Below are positions 1-7,087 of a DNA stretch of 64,000 nt, piece by piece. The translations under genes were made by a program, and so were the position numbers. This stretch comes from CBDANO01 sp965197665. Lineage in GTDB: Bacteria > Chloroflexota > Dehalococcoidia > Lucifugimonadales > UBA3495. Positions within the stretch are counted from its first letter, which is position 1. Each line of letters begins with the position of its first letter. The stretch is from NCBI GenBank assembly GCA_965197665.1, contig CBDANO010000005.1:744001-808000 (forward strand), in the 5' to 3' direction. Under the pieces are notes generated by a model, which saw nothing but the letters and a program-made list of their open reading frames with translations, was not told the DNA's origin and made no database searches.

Positions 1-1
1 G

Positions 2-277
2 GACTTGATTGAAAGTGCAGTTGAAAGTCTCCCTGGGAACGGCCACCCTGCCATATTCCCCGTCCGGGTGGTCAGAGAAATCGTTAGGCTACTATGCCCG
101 TCGGACGGACAGGTTCTTGACCCATACCTGGGTAGCGGTTCCACGATGGTTGCTGCCGCTACTGAGGGTCGCAGTTGCATCGGCATTGATATAGGCGACC
201 AATACTGCCGCTTCGCTAAAGAGAGGATAGAGACCCATCTGGCGGTGCTGGGCGGTTCACCCGCTCCTATGACCTAA
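2..277 (+). CDS. DNA methyltransferase, C-terminal fragment (runs off left edge)
   Basis: The reading frame is open from the window edge, so the N-terminus lies outside. The visible 92 residues are the C-terminal part of an N4/N6 DNA methyltransferase in which the SAM-binding motif comes last: an HPAIFP segment, then motif I as DPYLGSGST (Asp-Pro-x-x-Gly-Ser-Gly-Ser/Thr), then GIDIG and an RFAKERI helix. This family transfers a methyl group from SAM to adenine or cytosine in a short DNA target and is common in restriction-modification systems and phages. The next gene, a PP-loop protein, starts 39 bp downstream on the same strand, which fits a phage-like or mobile-element operon. The catalytic D/NPPY/W motif would lie outside the window, so base specificity cannot be judged. 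Confidence 0.8.
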   Translation, partial: DLIESAVESLPGNGHPAIFPVRVVREIVRLLCPSDGQVLDPYLGSGSTMVAAATEGRSCIGIDIGDQYCRFAKERIETHLAVLGGSPAPMT

Positions 278-316
278 CCTATCCCGGCAAGGTTCCGAAG
301 GTTCCGTTTGACTCCA

Positions 317-859
317 ATGGACGGGGCGACTCACCACATATTGAGCTTTGGCGGCGGCGTGAATACCGTGGCCCTCATGGTCCTGTTGATCCGGGACGGG
401 ATGCCGCTGGACGGCGTGGTCTTTGCCGACACCGGCGGGGAGACGCCGGCCACGTACCGGGCGGTCAAGGAAGCCTCGGAGTATCTCGCAGCCCATGAGG
501 TTCCCTTTACCGTCGTGCGGGCCGGGCGACGGGACGGGGCCGACCTGTACGACACCGCTTGGCGTAGGAGAGTTATCCCGTCGGTCCAATGGCGCTGGTG
601 CACCAGGGATTTCAAGGTGCGGCCCATCCATCGGTATTACGCCCGGCTTGGCGGCCACGTCAATCAGTACATCGGGATCGCTTTCGATGAGGCCCACCGC
701 ATGAAGGACAGCCGGGATGATCACGTTACCAACCTGTACCTCCTGATCGACGCTAGGCTTTCCCGCGGCGACTGCATTGAGATTATCCAAGCGGCGGGAC
801 TCCCGGTGCCGGAACGCAGCGGCTGCTTCTACTGCCCCTTCGGTTCCGTTTGCTTTTAG
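317..859 (+). pseudogene. PP-loop (PAPS reductase-like) protein, truncated by a palindromic element
   Basis: The N-terminal SFGGGVNT is a variant of the SGGxxS PP-loop that binds ATP in the PAPS reductase/adenine-nucleotide alpha-hydrolase superfamily. It is followed by FADTGGETP, WRWCTRDFKVRP and CFYCPF, the pattern of phage- and mobile-element-encoded PAPS reductase-like proteins. Start chosen at ATG 317; a TTG lies three codons upstream. Right after CFYCPF the frame enters the 70-bp palindrome at 842 and stops on a TAG inside it. Beyond the palindrome the convergent antitoxin gene ends within 13 bp, so the C-terminal third of the protein is gone. A second decayed member of the family lies at 37.5 kb, near the other end of the accessory region. 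The substrate is unknown. Confidence 0.72.
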
Positions 860-911
860 CGTATGGCCTATCTAGCGTTAGGCGTGTAAACCCCCAAAAG
901 CAAACGGAACC
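842..911. repeat. 70-bp palindromic element, copy 1
   Basis: The tips are perfect 16-bp inverted repeats: GGTTCCGTTTGCTTTT at 842-857 and its complement at 896-911. The middle (858-895) differs from copies 2 and 3 but has the same length, giving 70 bp in all three. It terminates the PP-loop gene and abuts the 3' end of the antitoxin gene. An 11-base match to one tip (GGTTCCGTTTG) also occurs at 300-310, just before the PP-loop gene. No target duplication is visible. Confidence 0.9.
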
Positions 912-923
912 CGACGGCGTACT

Positions 924-1280
924 TCAATTTCCCGTGGCCTCTGCTGGGAGATTCCCGCCCTTGGACGGTCCCGAGGCCTCTACGGGAATCTCGACAGGCT
1001 CAAGACGCAGCCTCAAGCCCAAGGCACGGGTGACTCTCAGCAGCGTTGTCAGGGTGGGGTTGCCGTCTTCAGACAGCGCCTCGTAGAGATTGCCCCGGTT
1101 TAGCCCGGTGTCACGAGCGAGGGCGCTCATGTTTTGTGCTCGAGCGACATGCTTCAGGGCAGCGCGAATCACGACCCCGTCCCCAAGGTCCTCATCCGTA
1201 GCCGCTCTGAGAAGTTCTTGAGCATCCTCCTCGGTCCTTATGTAGTCCGCTGCATCGAATTTTCGATACTCTTCAGACAT
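924..1280 (-). CDS. HigA-like antitoxin (putative addiction module antidote)
   Basis: A 118-residue protein of the HTH 'addiction module antidote' type. It opens with the family-typical FDAADYIRTEEDAQELLRAA and then carries an HTH: VARAQNMSALARDTGLNRGNLYEALSEDGNP. It should bind and neutralise the RelE-type toxin encoded immediately upstream and repress the shared promoter. ATG 1280 overlaps the toxin stop by one base (TGATG), with a GGAGGGAC ribosome site inside the toxin gene, so translation is probably coupled. The gene order, toxin then antitoxin, is that of HigBA-type pairs. The tail after the HTH (VEIPVEASGPSKGG...) is longer than I would expect. The 3' end lies 13 bp from the 70-bp palindrome. 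Confidence 0.85.
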   Translation of the reverse strand: MSEEYRKFDAADYIRTEEDAQELLRAATDEDLGDGVVIRAALKHVARAQNMSALARDTGLNRGNLYEALSEDGNPTLTTLLRVTRALGLRLRLEPVEIPVEASGPSKGGNLPAEATGN

Positions 1281-1576
1281 CAGTCCCTCCATTCCATCGC
1301 CATTCTCTTGGCTCGCTCGATATCTCGCCGCTGGCTGTCCTTGTCGCCGCCACATAGCAAGACGATTAGCTCAGCACCTCTGGTGATGAAGTAGATCCGG
1401 TATCCAGGCCCATGCTGAATTCTCATCTCAGACACGCCACCGCCAACAGACCGCACGTCTCCGAAATGTCCATCCTCGGCTGCCAGCAATCTGGCGACGA
1501 TACGGCTCACCGCCTGCCGATCCCGCAACCTGCCCAGCCATCGGTCGAAAGTCGCGCTTCGTAGGATCGTGAACAT
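1280..1576 (-). CDS. RelE/HigB-family toxin
   Basis: A 98-residue RelE/ParE-superfamily toxin of the kind paired with addiction-module antidotes: FDRWLGRLRDRQAVSRIVARL, then GDVRSVGGGVSEMRI, GPGYRIYFITRG and LLCGGDKDSQRRDIERAKRMA. These match the conserved positively charged RNase-fold segments and the GGDKxxQxxDIxxA block of the family. Members usually cleave mRNA at the ribosome. Start is ATG 1576, nine codons inside a longer open frame, because the operator-like palindrome at 1585-1602 lies just upstream and would otherwise be coding. The gene is coupled to the antitoxin downstream. It may act as a stabiliser of the surrounding mobile DNA (inference). Confidence 0.87.
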   Translation of the reverse strand: MFTILRSATFDRWLGRLRDRQAVSRIVARLLAAEDGHFGDVRSVGGGVSEMRIQHGPGYRIYFITRGAELIVLLCGGDKDSQRRDIERAKRMAMEWRD

Positions 1577-1584
1577 GACTGTAT

Positions 1585-1602
1585 TGTACGATATACCGTA
1601 CA
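1585..1602. promoter_or_regulatory. Operator-like palindrome of the toxin-antitoxin promoter
   Basis: TGTACG-ATATAC-CGTACA is a perfect 6-bp inverted repeat around a 6-base spacer, 8 bp upstream of the toxin start. This is the expected place for autoregulatory binding by the HTH antitoxin. Binding is inferred, not shown. Confidence 0.6.
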
Positions 1603-1812
1603 TTCTGTGAAGGGGACTTGGGACACGAGAGTTAGTTTAGAGCCGTAAAGGGAAGGCATGGTGACACCTTCCTGAAGTGCTACTGGTGCACCTACAGACT
1701 GCCCAGCTACAATTCAAAGATGGTTCTTGTATCTTGATTTGGCCTGTAACAATACTTCACGCTCGTGGAGCAAGGTGCGGCAGACCGACTGGTTCTTGGT
1801 CGAGAGAGACCG

Positions 1813-2178
1813 TTAGACAGCGAGGGTCGCCGCACCTCCCCCGAACAGCGCCCGAACAGTTGCCTGGGCTAACCTAGCCCGCATGTCAAGGGCGGTGAGA
1901 CGCTGCTGGCCGTCTAAGACGATATCGGTTCGGCCATCGCCACCCTCAAAGCCGTAGATCGCCTCACAGGAGAGTGCCTCAAAGTTTTCGTCCTTGCCCT
2001 TCCAAAGAAGAAGGCTACCGATGTAGTAGTCGCGGAAGATGGAACTCATTAGCTCTTTGATGTCCCGCGGCTCCCATTCAAAGTCACGCTGGAAATCGGG
2101 GATCACGTACCGCCCCTCGCGCAAACGACCGACCATGTTGGCGAGACTCACGTGGTCGGGTTTCTGTGAGTCCTTCAT
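1813..2178 (-). pseudogene. DUF262 (GmrS-like) N-terminal domain, truncated
   Basis: 121 residues match only the beginning of the DUF262 domain found in GmrSD-type restriction enzymes and related ParB/Srx-fold NTPases: VIPDFQRDFEWEP, IKELMSSIFRDYYIGSLLLW, then the nucleotide-site motif VLDGQQRLTAL. Full proteins run to several hundred residues. Here the reading frame stops about 20 codons after DGQQRLTAL, after a switch to low-similarity sequence, so a nuclease domain is absent. ATG 2178 overlaps the stop of the PIN gene (ATGA), suggesting an AbrB-PIN-DUF262 transcription unit. A short DUF262-only protein cannot be ruled out but truncation is more likely, because decay is common in this region. 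Confidence 0.7.
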
Positions 2179-2591
2179 GACGACGTACCTCCGGGATTCT
2201 CCACCAAGATTGCTCCCTGCATCCTGGCAAGTCTGCGGTCAAAGGTGTAAAGGGGCGTCGCTCCTGCCCGTTCCGCGGCTGTAAGGATCATCAAGTCCGA
2301 AAACCCGGCGCCTCCTTGGCGATAGCGATGTGCAGCTGCGGCGACGTCATCAGAATTCTCGACGACGAGACTGTCCGAAGCTGTTAGGTCCATCAATGCC
2401 TCCGCGACTCGGGTTCGTGTGAAGCGGTAGCTCCGTTCCAGTACCCAGGCGACCTCTACGACGACCTCGCGGCAAATGAATCCTGGATTGCCGGGCGTCA
2501 ACTCGTCCAGCAATGCGCGTGCCGCCTCGGCATGTTCAGCGTTATCGCCCACCAAGTAGCGTACGATCACATTGGTGTCGAGCGCGGTCAT
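2175..2591 (-). CDS. PIN-domain toxin (VapC-like)
   Basis: A 138-residue PIN-domain ribonuclease. The acidic residues that hold the metal are visible: Asp in ALDTNVIVRYL, Glu in REVVVEVAWVLE, Asp in GAGFSDLMILTAAE, and the late Asp in LYTFDRRLARM. VapC-type toxins cleave tRNA or rRNA and are held in check by a DNA-binding antitoxin. The start overlaps the upstream AbrB gene by 4 bp (ATGA), and the stop overlaps the DUF262 start in the same way, so the three genes are translationally linked. Confidence 0.9.
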   Translation of the reverse strand: MTALDTNVIVRYLVGDNAEHAEAARALLDELTPGNPGFICREVVVEVAWVLERSYRFTRTRVAEALMDLTASDSLVVENSDDVAAAAHRYRQGGAGFSDLMILTAAERAGATPLYTFDRRLARMQGAILVENPGGTSS

Positions 2592-2821
2592 CCTTCGATT
2601 GCCCCCTCTGCGATGGCACGGTCCATGTCTTCCAAGCTCACCGGCGGGCCGTCATACTTGAGGCTACCGAACAGTCGGCTGGTGGACCGCACTGGCATTA
2701 TCAGCACCCCCTCGTCCAGAATGACATAGCGGACCCTATCCCCCGCCTTCACTGCCAGCGAATCCCTGACGGCTTTGGGCAATGTGGTCTGGCCCTTCAC
2801 GGTTATGCTGGATTCAAACAT
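2588..2821 (-). CDS. AbrB/MazE-family antitoxin
   Basis: A 77-residue swapped-hairpin AbrB protein: ITVKGQTTLPKAVRDSLAVKAGDRVRYVI is the classic DNA-binding fold, followed by a C-terminal toxin-binding tail (FGSLKYDGPPVSLEDMDRAIAEGA). It should form a complex with the PIN toxin and repress the operon. ATG 2821 is preceded by AAAGGAGCG. The pair is a standard vapBC-like module. Confidence 0.9.
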   Translation of the reverse strand: MFESSITVKGQTTLPKAVRDSLAVKAGDRVRYVILDEGVLIMPVRSTSRLFGSLKYDGPPVSLEDMDRAIAEGAIEG

Positions 2822-3080
2822 TGAAAACGCTCCTTTACCTCAAAGAGTGGCCATTGGCATTACATTATGGCGGCCGGTAATGCCTTTGGCAATAGTGCTA
2901 GCTTGCTTTGGTTTGAGTAGGCCGTTTTTTGAGTAGTGGCCTTCCATACACCCAATACCACTCCCTAATGCATTCGTCATTGTCTACAGGCTTTCGAGCG
3001 AGCCCTCTGGCACGAGTGGTTGAGCGTGTCGCAGGCCAGGATAAATGTCCGGCTAAGTGGCCGGCATAAATGTCACTAGC

Positions 3081-4663
3081 TTAGTCCGCTATGGTATCAG
3101 ATGTTGATACCGGCGGAGTTTCCGGGGTTCGACGCGTGGGCGGACTCTCGGCGTCAATGTATCTCCTCACGGTGTCTCTGTGGATTCCCAATTCCCTTGC
3201 CATCCGTCGGATGGACGTCCCCTTAAGCTTGGCCCGCTGCACCGCCTTCCATCTCTCCTGCTGCAGAAAGGTCGGCTTCCGCGGCGATGCGACTACCTGC
3301 AACCCGGCTACGTCCTGATCGTCAATTGCCGCAGCATGAGCATCTTCTTCTTGATCCGGCTTTGCGCTCGGCGATTCGAGAGCTGTAACCGAAGGTTTTG
3401 ACGCGAGCCCGGGATCGGGGACCGGGATGGTGGCAGCTGAGGAAGTCCCGTTGCGGCTTCGGAGAGATGCCGCACTGGGCGGTGCTTCCTGGGAAGCGAT
3501 GATGCGTCCCTCATGCTGTAGCGACAGCCGGCCGTCCAGTCCCTCCAGTACCACGACAACCGCTCCGGCGTAGCTGCGGCGTTGCTGAGTGGGCAGGAGC
3601 TGCAGGGCCTGTCTGTAATACTTCACAGTGTTGTCCTGGGCCACTCTCCTGCGGTGCTTGAAGCACAGGACCTGTTCCAAGGGCAGGTCTCGCTGCAAGG
3701 GACGGAATGCGGGCTCGGGGCACTGGGCCGGAACCCCAAAACGCCGGTTGAACCTGGGCAGGAACTGCTTCAACACGGCCTTGGCCTGCTCAAAGGTGGT
3801 TGCTTCTGCGAGCCGGAGTTCCGTGATCAGCCGGTCCTGGAAGGTTCCAGCCGTCCGCTCCACACGCCCCTTGGCTTGCGGAGAAAGGGCGAAAATCAGT
3901 TGTATTCCCAGCTCCTCCATGGCTCGGTCCGAACTGGGTTGGCTGGAAGGAGAAGGTCCCGGCGGGCTGATATTCCGAGACGGTGTTGGCGGCCCCGGCG
4001 GGCTGATATTCCGACCGGTGTTTGAAGACCGGGTGACGGTCGGTGTAGAGGGCGAGAGGAATGCCGCAGCGCCGGAGCAGTCCCTGCATCAGCAGGAAAT
4101 AACTGCTGGTATCCTCCTGGCCGCAGAACAGGGCGTTGACCACGGCGCCGCTGGCATCGTCCACCGCGATCAGGAGGGTGAACTGGGGCCCTTCTTCGCC
4201 CAGCCACCGGTGGTAACTGCCATCCATCTGTATCAGCATGCCCTCCCGGGGCATCCTCTGGCGACGGACCCGGTGCTTCGGTGGGCGCCTTCGCCGCGGA
4301 CTGCTGAGCCCGGCGTTCACCAGGATAGCGCCGAAGTGTAGTCCTGCCCATGTCGAGGCCCTCGCGTTCACTGAGCAACTCTGAGAGATGGGTGTGATTG
4401 GCTCCCTCGTACATCGTGCGAGCCAGGTGAACCACCCTGCTCCTGGTCGCCTCGGGAATAGCGTTGGTCGGTTCGCGGCCCCGGTGGCCGTGAGCAACGG
4501 CGGCAGCGCCTTTCTCCCGGTAAGCCGCCAGGATGCGCCTGGTGTGTCGGGAGCTGACGCCCATCAGTGTGGCTGCCTGGTCCAGTGTCATGTGCTCAGC
4601 CAGTAGACTGTTGAGAACCTGGAGTCTCGTCTGTTCTTTCTGAGTCAAAGTCACATTCTCCAT
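3081..4663 (-). pseudogene. DDE (integrase-core) transposase, frameshifted
   Basis: The protein is spread over three frames. Residues 1 to about 115, with the N-terminal HTH (LQVLNSLLAEHMTLDQAATLMGVS), start at 4663. The DDE core (MLIQMDGSYHRWL, LLIAVDDASGAVV, LYTDRHPVFK) is in a second frame between about 4320 and 3920. The catalytic Glu segment GRVERTAGTFQDRL, the C-terminal domain and a final HTH (SIRRMARELGIHRDTVRRYI) are in a third frame from 3920 to 3081. Compared with the intact 514-residue relative at 30525, at least two frameshifts are required, and an in-frame 36-bp duplication lies in the core. The gene is therefore presumed inactive. Confidence 0.85.
3958..4014 (-). repeat. 36-bp tandem duplication inside the transposase pseudogene
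   Basis: CCCGGCGGGCTGATATTCCG occurs at 3958-3977 and again at 3994-4013, a spacing of 36 bp. On the coding strand it repeats SEYQPAG. The intact relative at 30.5 kb lacks it, so the duplication arose in this copy. Confidence 0.8.
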
Positions 4664-4723
4664 GGAGTGAATGTGACATTTATGCTGGCCAGTTAGCGAG
4701 GACGTTTTCGCTGGACATCGACA

Positions 4724-5055
4724 ACCAGGTGGTACAGTTTTACTCCGCCCCAGTGGCCCAACATGCCTCCGCCATTGACACTCCGGCCTGGTACACTTGG
4801 AAGGCGACTGACGGCAATAACAGGACTCCGCGAAGAATTCCCTTCCCGATGCAGGGCTTGTCCATCGCCGGGTTCATCCTGTAGGACGAATCGACCCCGA
4901 AGCGCAACTGCCGCGATGTCGCCTTCCACCATCCCCTGCCGTAAGGTTCTTTCGCACCTTTACTGGAAGGATTCAATCGTACACGCTCCTTGAGATTCAC
5001 ACGAACCTGTCCTACTTGTCTGCGCCGCGTATACTTGTGAGGTGGAGGCTTGAAA
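4724..5055 (+). other. Intergenic stretch with a possible coding remnant and the histidine-kinase leader
   Basis: Between transposon copy A and the kinase gene. From 4723 to 4884 the plus strand is open and reads protein-like sequence (QVVQFYSAPVAQHASAID, WYTWKATDGNN) before a TAG. It could be the tail of a gene cut by the transposon, but I do not recognise it. A TATACT hexamer at 5030-5035 and a GGTGGAGG ribosome site at 5041-5048 precede the kinase start. No convincing -35 was found. Confidence 0.35.
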
Positions 5056-6330
5056 ATGGACGCTGTTTCCCGAAACGATGCCGCACGGCCTTCCAGTCTG
5101 CTCAGACTGGCCGGAGTGGACTACCTGCGAACTGGCCTCAGAATCTCGTTGTGGCTCAGGTGGTTTGTTGTAATTGCCTGGTTGGTGCAGCTCCACCACC
5201 AGGTAAATTTCGCACACCCTGCGTATGTCGCACACACGCTGTTCGCCGGGCTACTGCTGGCAGTGAACACCTATGTCCTCTACCGCTTCGAGGCCCGGCT
5301 GACGGTCACATGGCGTTGGGTTCTCGCCCTCAGCTCTATGGACGTGGTAATGCTCACCGCAGGTCTCACAATCGCGACCGGTTCCGGGAATTCCTTTTTC
5401 GTTATGTATTACGCCGCTCTTGCCATGTTTGCCGCAGCGTGCACGTCCTTCAGAACCGCCGTCGCTGGGGCAACATTAGTAACGGCGGTGCACTTGGCGT
5501 TGAGCGTGGCAGCCGAGCCCCGGGGCGCCTTCGAGATATGGCAAGACCAAGCCCTGCTGACCGGCATCATCACCATGTACGCGGTTGTGGCAGCGGTGAG
5601 CCTTGTTACCCTGTTTGAGCGAACCAAGTCGAGGTCCGACCGGCAGAGAAGGCGGGAGGCTGTGCAGCGGGAACGGGAGCTTCAACTGGAGCGGACCGAG
5701 CTTTCCCAGACCATTCACAACACGATTGCGCAGTCGGCGTACCTGATCGGACTGGGTCTGGAGACAGCTATCGAGCTGGCCGACGCTCAGGACAGCAAGA
5801 ATAAAGAGGAGCTTTCAGCCAAGCTGAATGCAACTCTGACGCTGTCGAAATCCACGATGTGGGAGCTGAGACATCCCATCGACGCCGGCGCGATATTCGA
5901 AGGACGGGAGTTGAGCCGGGTGTTGCGCTCCCACGCCTCGTCTTTCAGTACGATCACATCCATCCCGACGGAATTGGTCCAGACCGGCTTGGAGCCGCGC
6001 CTTCCCACGGCCACACGCCGGCGGCTATTCTCAATCGCGCACAACGCTATGACCAACGCCCTGCGTCACTCACAGGCTGGCAGAATCACTATAGAACTGG
6101 TCTTTGACGATGACGTGATCAGGTTGTCTGTATCGGATGACGGAATCGGGATCCCTGACGACTACGAAGACCGAGGGCACGGCTTCAGGAACATGAGAGC
6201 GGACGCCGAGCGCATGGGCGGATGGCTGGAAGCGGGACCCGGCGAGTCCGGGCGCGGTGCGGCCGTAACTTGCGTCCTTCCATGTGAGTTCTGGACCAGG
6301 AGGCGAATGACTTGTCATCAACGGCGCTGA
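5056..6330 (+). CDS. Sensor histidine kinase, NarX/DesK-like (HisKA_3 type)
   Basis: 424 residues. The N-terminal ~190 residues contain several hydrophobic membrane spans and no large extracellular domain, so the stimulus may be sensed in or near the membrane. A charged linker (RTKSRSDRQRRREAVQRERELQLERTEL) leads to the dimerisation/phosphoacceptor helix with His221 in TIHNTIAQSAYLIGLGLE. The ATPase domain shows the N box (NAMTNALRHS), the G1 box (DDGIGIPDD) and a GHGFRNMRADAERMGG segment. The base after the phosphoacceptor, normally Asp or Glu in this subfamily, is Asn222. ATG 5056 is supported by GGAGG seven bases upstream. The response regulator overlaps its 3' end by 19 bp, so the two form a pair. 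The large lipoprotein downstream is a plausible target. Confidence 0.9.
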   Translation: MDAVSRNDAARPSSLLRLAGVDYLRTGLRISLWLRWFVVIAWLVQLHHQVNFAHPAYVAHTLFAGLLLAVNTYVLYRFEARLTVTWRWVLALSSMDVVMLTAGLTIATGSGNSFFVMYYAALAMFAAACTSFRTAVAGATLVTAVHLALSVAAEPRGAFEIWQDQALLTGIITMYAVVAAVSLVTLFERTKSRSDRQRRREAVQRERELQLERTELSQTIHNTIAQSAYLIGLGLETAIELADAQDSKNKEELSAKLNATLTLSKSTMWELRHPIDAGAIFEGRELSRVLRSHASSFSTITSIPTELVQTGLEPRLPTATRRRLFSIAHNAMTNALRHSQAGRITIELVFDDDVIRLSVSDDGIGIPDDYEDRGHGFRNMRADAERMGGWLEAGPGESGRGAAVTCVLPCEFWTRRRMTCHQRR

Positions 6331-6986
6331 CAAAGGTGATGCTTGTAGACGACCATGAAATCATGCGGGACGGCCTCCGGGAAGTACTGGAGCGGTCGGG
6401 CGAATTCGAGGTGGTTGGAGAGGCCGGGGACGGCGACTCAGGGGTGAGAGGAGCCCGGAACCTCAAGCCCGACGTGATCATCATGGACGTGATGATGCCG
6501 CTCAAGGACGGGATCGAGGCCTGTCGTGAAATCACCGACTCGCTGCCCGAGACCAAGGTGCTGATGCTTACTGCCTCTTCGGAGGAGGACGCCGTGGTGG
6601 AATCGTTCGCCGCAGGGGCGACGGGATTTCTGCAGAAGTACTCGGGCAAAGAGCACCTGTTGCGCGCCGCCCGAGATGTTGCCCAGGGGGAATATCGGAT
6701 ACCCAAGGAGGTTGTAAAGCGGGCATTCTCCGGGATCCGATTTGGGTCCGAGCAGGTCAGCCCGCCAGGGACTATCAGACTGACCGAGCGGGAACGGGAA
6801 ATACTTACACTGTTCAGCCAGGGGCTGACATACGCCGAAATCGCCGATGCCAGGGGTAACAAGTGGGTTACCATCCGCAACGCTGTCGCCGGCATCCAGA
6901 ACAAGCTGGGCATCGGGACCAAGCGGGAGCTGGTGGTCTGGGCAGTACGCAACGGCCTGCTGGACGATTGGGAGATAGGAACTTGA
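6312..6986 (+). CDS. NarL/FixJ-family response regulator
   Basis: 224 residues. The receiver domain shows the acidic pair in LVDDHEIMRDG, the phosphoacceptor Asp59 in VIIMDVMMP, Thr in LTASSEE and Lys109 in GFLQKYSG. The C-terminal LuxR-type HTH is LTEREREILTLFSQGLTYAEIADARGNK, then TIRNAVAGIQNKLGI. The TTG start at 6312 is preferred because AGGAGG sits eight bases upstream, inside the kinase gene. It should be phosphorylated by the adjacent kinase and act as a transcription factor. It lies 101 bp upstream of the subtilase lipoprotein gene on the same strand. Confidence 0.92.
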   Translation: MSSTALTKVMLVDDHEIMRDGLREVLERSGEFEVVGEAGDGDSGVRGARNLKPDVIIMDVMMPLKDGIEACREITDSLPETKVLMLTASSEEDAVVESFAAGATGFLQKYSGKEHLLRAARDVAQGEYRIPKEVVKRAFSGIRFGSEQVSPPGTIRLTEREREILTLFSQGLTYAEIADARGNKWVTIRNAVAGIQNKLGIGTKRELVVWAVRNGLLDDWEIGT

Positions 6987-7087
6987 TCCCGGGCCTGCGC
7001 CTGACACCCGGAAGAGCGCAACGATTCATGCCGAATCGGGATGGTCCTTCGGCGCCAGCCTCGGCCCGGTCGGTCCGGGGACATTCC

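Larger units (their letters stand above)
3027..4723 (-). mobile_element. ISNCY-like transposon, decayed copy (copy A)
   Basis: Limits are set by matching outer ends, TGTCG at 3027 and CGACA at 4719-4723. Each end holds two spaced copies of a TAAATGTC/AACGTCC-type motif: at 3049-3059 and 3069-3078 on one side, and 4672-4682 and 4697-4707 on the other. This resembles multi-site transposase-binding ends. The element is 1,697 bp and homologous to the intact copy at 30471-32103. No target-site duplication is obvious. Its transposase gene is broken. Confidence 0.75.

Noticed and set aside
842..911. Integron attC-like site in palindrome copy 1 (GTTAGGC core at 878-884)
   Set aside because: Only one core-like heptamer is present, it is not at the tips, and copies 2 and 3 lack it; no integron integrase was found.
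1604..1812. Possible small gene between the toxin and the DUF262 remnant
   Set aside because: A 66-codon open frame exists but has no ribosome site, no similarity that I recognise and atypical composition.
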